Source: Arenicola marina
Taxonomy: Eukaryota > Annelida > Polychaeta > Arenicolidae
Assembly: GCA_964019135.1 (NCBI GenBank)
Contig: OZ025255.1
Location: 3,348,001 to 3,412,000, forward strand
DNA length: 64,000 nt
Direction of reading: 5' to 3'
Shown: positions 56,947 through 64,000 of the stretch, piece by piece
Position numbering within the stretch: position 1 is the first letter of the stretch
Layout of the letters: each line of letters starts with the position of its first letter
Notes under the pieces: model-generated
Databases searched by the model: none
Told to the model about the DNA's origin: nothing
The model's input: the letters and a program-made list of their open reading frames with translations, nothing else
Made by a program: the position numbers and the translations under genes

Positions 56947-58267
56947 ACGAGACTACGAGATAAAGGACGAGAGTAAGAGCTAAAGGACGAGAGGTACGAG
57001 ATAAAGGACGAGAGGTACGATATAAAGGACGAGAGTAAGAGCTAAATGACGAGACGTACGAGATAAAGGACGAGAGATGCGAGATAGAGGACGAGAGGTA
57101 CGAGATAAAGGACGAGAGGTACGAGATAAAGAACGAGAGGTACGAGAGGTACGAGATAAAGGATGAGACGTACGAGATAAAGGACGAGACGTACGAGATA
57201 AAGGACGAAAGGTGCGAGATAGAGGACGAGAGGTGCGAGATAGAGGACGAGAGGTACGAGATAAAGGACGAGAGGTACGAGATAAATGACGAGAGATAAA
57301 TGACGAGAGGTACGAGATAAAGGACGAGAGGTACAAAATAAAGGACAAGAGGTTCGAGATAAAGGACGAGAGGTACGAACTAAAGGACGAGAGGTACAAA
57401 ATAAAGGACGAGAGGTGCGAGATAAAGGACGAGAGGTACGAGATAAAGGACGAGAGTAAGAGCTAAAGGACGAGAGGTACGAGATGAAGGACGAGAGGTA
57501 CGAAATAAAGGACGAGAGGTACGAGATAAAGGAGGAGAGGTACGAGATAAAGGACGAGAGGTACGAGATGAAGGACGAGACGTACGAAATAAAGGACGAG
57601 AGGTACGAGATAAAGGACGAGAGGTACGAGATAAAGGACGAGAGGTTCGAGATAAAGGACGAGAGTTACAAGATAAAGAACGAGAGGTACGAGATAAAGG
57701 ACGAGAGGTACGAGATAAAGGACGAGAGGTTCGAGATAAAGGACAAGAGGTACGAGATAAAGGACGAGAGTTACGAGATAAAGGACGAGAGGTACGAGAT
57801 AAAGGACGAGAGGTACGAGATAAAGGACGAGAGGTTCGAGATAAAGGACGAGAGATACGAGATAAAGGACGAGAGGTACGAGCTAAAGGACGAGAGGTTC
57901 GAAAAAAAGGACGAGAGGTACGAGATAAAGGACGAGAGGTTCGAGATAAAGGACGAGAGGTACGAGATAAAGGACGAGAGATACGAGATAAAGGACGAGA
58001 GTTACGAGTTAAAGGACGAGAGGTACGAGATAAAGGACGAGAGGTACGAGATAAAGGACGAGAGTTACGAGATAAAGGACGAGAGGTACGAGATAAAGGA
58101 AGAGAGGTACGAGATAAAGGACGAGAGGTACGAGATAAAGGACGAGAGGTTCGAGATAAAGGACGAGAGATACGAGATAAAGGGCGAGAAGTACGAGATA
58201 AAGGACGAGAGGTTCGAAAAAAAGGACGAGAGGTGCGAGATAAAGGACGAGAAGTACGAGATAAAGG
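56947..58267. repeat. 21-bp minisatellite array (V), copy 2, about 63 copies
   Basis: Same unit as 49050-50274 but about 100 bp longer, with a different order of variants. It lacks the tattaag variants of copy 1, so one open frame continues into the 23-bp array (1640 codons), by chance. Confidence 0.95.
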
Positions 58268-58268
58268 A

Positions 58269-61200
58269 GTCGGGGTCCGGGCGTCCTGCGAGTCCGTATT
58301 CTGGCGTCCCGCATGTCGGAGTCCGGGCGTCCCGCGGGTCCGGGTCCGGGCGTCCCGCGGGTCAGGGTCCGAGCGTCCCGCGGGTCGGGGTCCGGGCGTC
58401 CCGCGGGTCGGGGTCCGGGCGTCCCGCGGGTCCGGGTCCGGGCGTCCCGCGGGTCAGGGTCCGGGCGTCCCGCGGGTCAGGGTCCGTACGTCCCTCGGGT
58501 CGGGGTCCGGGCGTCCCTCGGGTCAGGGTCCGTACGTCCCGCGGGTCAGGGTCCGTACGTCCCGCGGGTCAGGGCCTGGGCGTCCCGCGGGTCGGGGTCC
58601 GGGCGTCCCGCGGGTCGGGGTCCGTACGTCCCGCGGGTCGGGGTCCGTACGTTCCGCGGGTCGGGGTCCTGGCGTCCCGCGGGTCAGGGTCCGTACGTCT
58701 CGCGGGTCAGGGTCCGGGCGCCCCGAGGGTCCGGGTCCGGGCGTCCCGCGGGTCGGGGTCCGGGCGCCCCGAGAGTCCGGGTCCGGGCGTCCCGCGGGTC
58801 AGAGTCCGGGCGTCCCTCGGGTCGGGGTCCTGGCGTCCCGCGGGTCAGGGTCCGTACGTCTCGCGGGTCAGGGTCCGGGCGCCCCGAGGGTCCGGGTCCG
58901 GGCGTCCCGCGGGTCGGGGTCCGGGCGCCCCGAGGGTCCGGGTCCGGGCGTCCCGCGGGTCGGGGTCCGGGCGTCCTGCGAGTCCGTATTCTGGCGTCCC
59001 GCATGTCGGAGTCCGGGCGTCCCGCGGGTCCGGGTCCGGGCGTCCCGCGGGTCAGGGTCCGAGCGTCCCGCGGGTCGGGGTCCGGGCGTCCCGCGGGTTG
59101 GGGTCCGGGCGTCCCGCGGGTCCGGGTCCGGGCGTCCCGCGGGTCAGGGTCCGGGCGTCCCGCGGGTCAGGGTCCGTACGTCCCTCGGGTCGGGGTCCGG
59201 GCGTCCCTCGGGTCAGGGTCCGTACGTCCCGCGGGTCAGGGTCCGTACGTCCCGCGGGTCAGGGCCTGGGCGTCCCGCGGGTCGGGGTCCGGGCGTCCCG
59301 CGGGTCGGGGTCCGTACGTCCCGCGGGTCGGGGTCCGTACGTCCCGCGGGTCGGGGTCCTGGCGTCCCGCGGGTCAGGGTCCGTACGTCTCGCGGGTCAG
59401 GGTCCGGGCGCCCCGAGGGTCCGGGTCCGGGCGTCCCGCGGGTCGGGGTCCGGGCGCCCCGAGAGTCCGGGTCCGGGCGTCCCGCGGGTCAGGGTCCGTA
59501 CGTCTCGCGGGTCAGGGTCCGGGCGCCCCGAGGGTCCGGGTCCGGGCGTCCCGCGGGTCGGGGTCCGGGCGCCCCGAGGGTCCGGGTCCGGCCGTCCCGT
59601 GGGTCAGGGTCCGGGCGTCCCTCGGGTCGGGGTCCGGGCGTCCCGCGGGTCGGGGTCCGGGCGTCCCGCGGGTCGGGGTCCGGGCGTCCCGCGGGTCCGG
59701 GTCCGGGCGTCCCGCGGGTCAGGGTCCGGGCGTCCCGCGGGTCAGGGTCCGTACGTCCCTCGGGTCGGGGTCCGGGCGTCCCTCGGGTCAGGGTCCGTAC
59801 GTCCCGCGGGTCAGGGTCCGTACGTCCCGCGGGTCAGGGCCTGGGCGTCCCGCGGGTCGGGGTCCGGGCGTCCCGCGGGTCGGGGTCCGTACGTCCCGCG
59901 GGTCGGGGTCCGTACGTCCCGCGGGTCGGGGTCCTGGCGTCCCGCGGGTCAGGGTCCGTACGTCTCGCGGGTCAGGGTCCGGGCGCCCCGAGGGTCCGGG
60001 TCCGGGCGTCCCGCGGGTCGGGGTCCGGGCGCCCCGAGAGTCCGGGTCCGGGCGTCCCGCGGGTCAGAGTCCGGGCGTCCCTCGGGTCGGGGTCCTGGCG
60101 TCCCGCGGGTCAGGGTCCGTACGTCTCGCGGGTCAGGGTCCGGGCGCCCCGAGGGTCCGGGTCCGTACGTCCCGCGGATCAGGGCCTGGGCGTCCCGCGG
60201 GTCGGGGTCCGGGCGTCCCGCGGGTCGGGGTCCGGGCGTCCCGCGGGTTGGGGTCCGGGCGTCCCGCGGGTCCGGGTCCTGGCGTCCCGCGGGTCAGGGT
60301 CCGTGCGTCCCTCGGGTCGGGGTCCGGGCGTCCCGCGGGTCCGGGTCCGGGCGTCCCGCGGGTCAGGGTCCGGGCGTCCCGCGGGTCAGGGTCCGTACGT
60401 CCCTCGGGTCGGGGTCCGGGCGTACGCGGGTCCGGGTCCGGGCGTCCCGCGGGTCAGGGTCCGGGCGTCCCGCGGGTCAGGGTCCGGGCGTCCCGAGGGT
60501 CCGGGTCCGGGCGTCCCTCGGGTCAGGGTCCGTACGTCCCGCGGGTCAGGGCCTGGGCGTCCCGCGGGTCGGGGTCCGTACGTCCCGCGGGTCGGAGTCC
60601 GTACGTCCCGCGGGTCGGGGTCCTGGCGTCCCGCGGGTCAGGGTCCGGGCGTCCCGCGGGTCGGGGTCCGGGCGTCCCGCGGGTCGGGGTCCGTACGTCC
60701 CGCGGGTCAGGGTCAGGGCGTCCCGCGGGTCAGGGTCCGGGCGTCTCGCGGGTCGGGGTCCGTACGTCCCGCGGGTCAGGGTCAGGGCGTCCCGCGGGTC
60801 GGGGTCCGGGCGTCCCGCGGGTCGGGGTCCGGGCGTCCCGCGGGTCGGGGTCCGTACGTCCCGCGGGTCAGGGTCAGGGCGTCCCGCGGGTCAGGGTCCG
60901 GGCGTCTCGCGGGTCGGGGTCCTGGCGTCCCGCGGGTCAGGGTCCGTACGTCCCGCGGGTCAGGGTCAGGGCGTCCCGCGGGTCAGGGTCCGGGCGTCTC
61001 GCGGGTCGGGGTCCGGGCGCCCCGCGGGTCGGGGTCCGGGCGCCCCGCGGGTCGGGGTCCGTACGTCTCTCGGGTCAGGGTCCGTACGTCCCGCGGGTCA
61101 GAGCCTGGGCGTCCCGCGGGTCGGGGTCCGTACGTCCCTCGGGTCAGGGTTCGTACGTCCCGCGGGTCAGGGCCCGGGCGTCCCGCGGGTCAGGGTCCGG

Positions 61201-62081
61201 GCGTCCCGCGGGTCCGGGTCCGGGCGTCCCGCGGGTCCGGGTCCGTACGTCCCGCGGGTCGGGGTCCGGGCGTCCCGCGGGTCCGGGTCCGGGCGTCCCG
61301 CGGGTCAGGGTCCGGGCGTCTCGCGGGTCAGGGTCCTGGCGTCCCGCCGGTCAGGGTCCGTACGTCCCTCGGGTCGGGGTCCGGGCGTCCCGCGGGTCCG
61401 GGTCCGGGCGTCCCGCGGGTCAGGGTCCGGGCGTCCCGCGGGTCAGGGTCCGGGCGTCCCGAGGGTCCGGGTCCGGGCGTCCCTCGGGTCAGGGTCCGTA
61501 CGTCCCGCGGGTCAGGGCCTGGGCGTCCCGCGGGTCGGGGTCCGGGCGTCCCGCGGGTCGGGGTCCGTACGTCCCGCGGGTCGGGGTCCGTACGTCCCGC
61601 GGGTCGGGGTCCTGGCGTCCCGCGGGTCAGGGTCCGTACGTCTCGCGGGTCAGGGTCCGGGCGCCCCGAGGGTCCGGGTCCGGGCGTCCCGCGGGTCGGG
61701 GTCCGGGCGCCCCGAGAGTCCGGGTCCGGGCGTCCCGCGGGTCAGAGTCCGGGCGTCCCTCGGGTCGGGGTCCTGGCGTCCCGCGGGTCAGGGTCCGTAC
61801 GTCTCGCGGGTCAGGGTCCGGGCGCCCCGAGGGTCCGGGTCCGGGCGTCCCGCGGGTCGGGGTCCGGGCGTCCCGCGGGTCGGGGTCCGGGCGTCCCGCG
61901 GGTCCTGGTCCGGGCGTCCCGCGGGTCAGGGTCCGTACGTCCCTCGGGTCGGGGTCCGGGCGTCCCTCGGGTCAGGGTTCGTACGTCCCTCGGGTCAGGG
62001 TTCGTACGTCCCGCGGGTCAGGGCCCGGGCGTCCCGCGGGTCGGGGTCTGGGCGTCCCGCTGGGCGGGGTCCGGGCCGGGT
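58269..62081. repeat. 23-bp GC-rich minisatellite array (W), copy 2, about 166 copies
   Basis: Same unit as 50276-54289 but about 200 bp shorter and with a different internal order. The start (gtcctgcgagtccgtattct) recurs at about 58973, so a block of about 700 bp is duplicated inside this copy. All three forward frames are open. Confidence 0.96.
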
Positions 62082-63903
62082 TGGAGAGGTGACTGCTACA
62101 CGAGCCATAGCGCAGGGATTACCCGGGAGGGCATGCCGCCAGATTGTCACGCCCCTTGAGACAGAAAGTCAGTGGCCCCCTGGAGGGTGCTCTAGTGGGG
62201 GGGGGGGGGGGCGGGGGTCCGCCGTGCCCGGGCTAACATCATCTCCCAAACAGTGTGGCAGGTGTTGTAGTGGTGAGCTGAGAGCATTGCCCCATTCACC
62301 CCCCTTTCACCAATGGTGCTTCTCAGTGACGCCAACCAACAATGGCTCCCCAAGCCGTCTGCCACAAGCCGCCTGCTACAGGCGGTCTGCCAGCTACTCC
62401 CGTTGATATTACGACTCGGAAATAAAAGAACCATTTGTGTCCAAGTGGAAGAAGAAAGTAAACATTATCCGAGGCTTCTCGGCCTAGCTTTTTCTGCAGG
62501 TGATGAGGTACTTTGTCACAATGGAGATCGTCGTTCGTTTGTCTCCATATATCTGGGTGAGAGTCTACCTTGCCAGGGATGAGAGTCTACCTTGCCAGGG
62601 ATGAGAGTCTACCTTGCCAGGGATGAGAGGGACTAGGGATTGACTTATATAAGTTTCTCCGCTTACTGGGAGAAGGGGGTGGGGGTGTAATAGTAGGGGA
62701 GGATCGGGAATTTGCGAAGGGGGGTGCTCTGAAAAGTTACGACCGGGTGGGATGGAGGGGGGGGGGGGTGCTTGGAGAACCCGACTTTTAGGGTGTATGT
62801 TTAAGTTCCCAAAGAGGGGGGGCAACGGCCCTAATCCCCCCCCCCCACCAGATCCCCCCTGAATAGAGTAAAATGCATGTTGTTTTAAACAAATTATTCT
62901 TCGGCAATGTCTATCAAGGAGTGGCTTTAGTGTTTAGTGAATTTAGTGATTTGACAGCGTCTGATTTGAAACGGGTCGAAACCTCGGAATGGCATCCTGT
63001 TGCGGTGTAAGCTGGTGACTGAAACACTCTGCCCACCCCGCAGCTGTCAGTCACCATTGGCACAATGTACGCCAGGCAAGATTCACTTGACAATGTAGCC
63101 ACAGGCACCATTGGTGGGAGGCCCCGCGGGTGTGCATCTACGTCAGACGATGGATTTGCAGTTTATTTATTGCGGTTTTCAATTCCAATTCATTACGTAG
63201 ACCTTACCACAGTCATCCCCATAATGCGTGGTCCTTTGGCTCACAGTATCAGACGCCTGGCGGGTAGGGTATGGCTCGTGCTGGGCCCCACGTAGGTCTC
63301 CCATGGGTGTGCCGTTAACCGTTTACAGTGGGCGCATTTCTGTGGGCCAGGACCGGTAGTCCGCCCGGTATACTCGAGCTCTTCCGGACCTGCCGGTCGG
63401 GCTACGCCGAATGTCAATGAATTGTTCACACCGGTCATGTCCGGTTCATTTAGGGGCAATTGTACCAGCCTAGACAGTCACTTTTCAGCCGCCATTTTCT
63501 CCCGAATGTGTCGTGCTGTTTTGAACGGGGTACATCGGCATTACCGACTGAATGCGTGAGCCGGGTGAAAGAAGTGTCGGGCGGTATACCGATGCGCAAT
63601 GTGCGTAGTCGGTCCACCTTGGGGATATACCCCGGTTGCCAAAGAAATGCGCCCAGTGGCGGGATATCCACGGAGACCGTTCTAGGCCATCAGCAAACAC
63701 TTCCAACCCATCCTTTCTCTTGCTTACTGTGTGAGGCGTTGACCTGCAGACATGATTGTTACATTCTTGTAGTCAACATATTCAAGACGACCGTGGCGTT
63801 TCAAGCAATGATGCCTTTTACAGATTCAATGTGTTTTTCGTTTCCCGCATGACTCGTACAGTGCGCCATGGGCCGGGGATGAAAAAATGTGCCTTTGAGG
63901 CCT
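62082..63903. other. Unique flank of copy 2
   Basis: Nearly identical to 54290-56116, with scattered single-base and G/C-run length differences. Contains the 22-bp triple repeat at 62559-62624. No supported gene. Confidence 0.5.
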
Positions 63904-64000
63904 GATAAGGAACAATGTGAAATACTATAGCCACCCTGAGCTGTCAGTTACGTAGGATCATTGTTAGAGTTGTGCCTGCTGGCAATATAACACCGTGAGT
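63904..64000. other. Unique sequence at the window end
   Basis: 97 bp beyond the duplicated segment; nothing recognised. Confidence 0.4.

Larger units (their letters stand above)
56317..63903 (+). repeat. Copy 2 of the duplicated segment
   Basis: Matches 48420-56116. After 63903 (aggcct) the sequence continues into new unique DNA (gataaggaacaatgtg), which copy 1 would also be expected to reach but for the gap. Confidence 0.95.

Noticed and set aside
49484..58267. EIKDERY heptad-like repeat protein
   Set aside because: Looks like a charged coiled coil but is a 21-bp DNA repeat. It is interrupted by stops in copy 1 and runs by chance into the next array in copy 2.

Overview
This window is eukaryotic, most likely from an invertebrate deuterostome. 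It has spliced exons with GT/AG borders, AATAAA signals, and ETS, Sp1, TATA and RFX-type promoter motifs. It also has APE-type non-LTR retrotransposons of the Tx1/L1 and CR1/L2/Crack groups. Several minisatellites start at, or run into, exon-intron borders. Minisatellites at such borders have been described in amphioxus (Branchiostoma) as 'mirages', so a lancelet is my first guess. That is an inference (about 0.6), not proven. No bacterial, phage or CRISPR features are present.

Roughly two thirds of the window is tandem repeat: more than 20 unrelated arrays, with units of 12 to 61 bp. Nearly all the long open reading frames are translations of these arrays and should not be annotated as proteins.

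Layout. 1-13886 is one 29-bp minisatellite with a higher-order period near 4.9 kb; its last copy is the 3' splice site of a real exon. 13887-24630 is the 3' half of a plus-strand gene: exons at 13887-14026, 21401-21474 and 23890-24064 join in frame, and AATAAA is at 24610. Its introns are filled by a 31-bp array, a nearly complete 5-kb Tx1-like LINE with a perfect 16-bp target-site duplication, and a 21-bp array. 24655-28050 is another 21-bp array split by a 5'-truncated, minus-strand CR1/Crack-like LINE. 28250-31870 holds 12-bp, pyrimidine/purine and 40-bp G-rich arrays around a minus-facing promoter at about 29040-29135. 32290-37470 carries several promoter or first-exon candidates, a second CR1/L2-like LINE fragment inside a 36-bp array, and a 32-bp array made of about 24 ETS-type sites. 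38900-40420 is a small complete two-exon gene with Sp1 and TATA elements. It encodes a secreted cysteine-rich peptide of about 90 residues, and its only intron is a 39-bp minisatellite. 40560-47480 is a run of 35-, 21-, 61-, 24- and 46-bp arrays. 47654-47687 is a candidate first coding exon followed by a donor-derived array.

From 48420 to the end the sequence is two near-identical copies (48420-56116 and 56317-63903) on either side of a 200-N gap. Each copy has a GGGGGC-rich tract, a 21-bp array and a 4-kb 23-bp array. Because the gap falls exactly at the copy boundary, this is probably one locus assembled twice (two haplotypes) rather than a true duplication. The unique flanks are almost identical while the arrays differ, which would make these arrays hypervariable.

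The coherent theme is tandem arrays associated with splice sites and promoters: acceptors, donors and transcription-factor sites are copied tens to hundreds of times.
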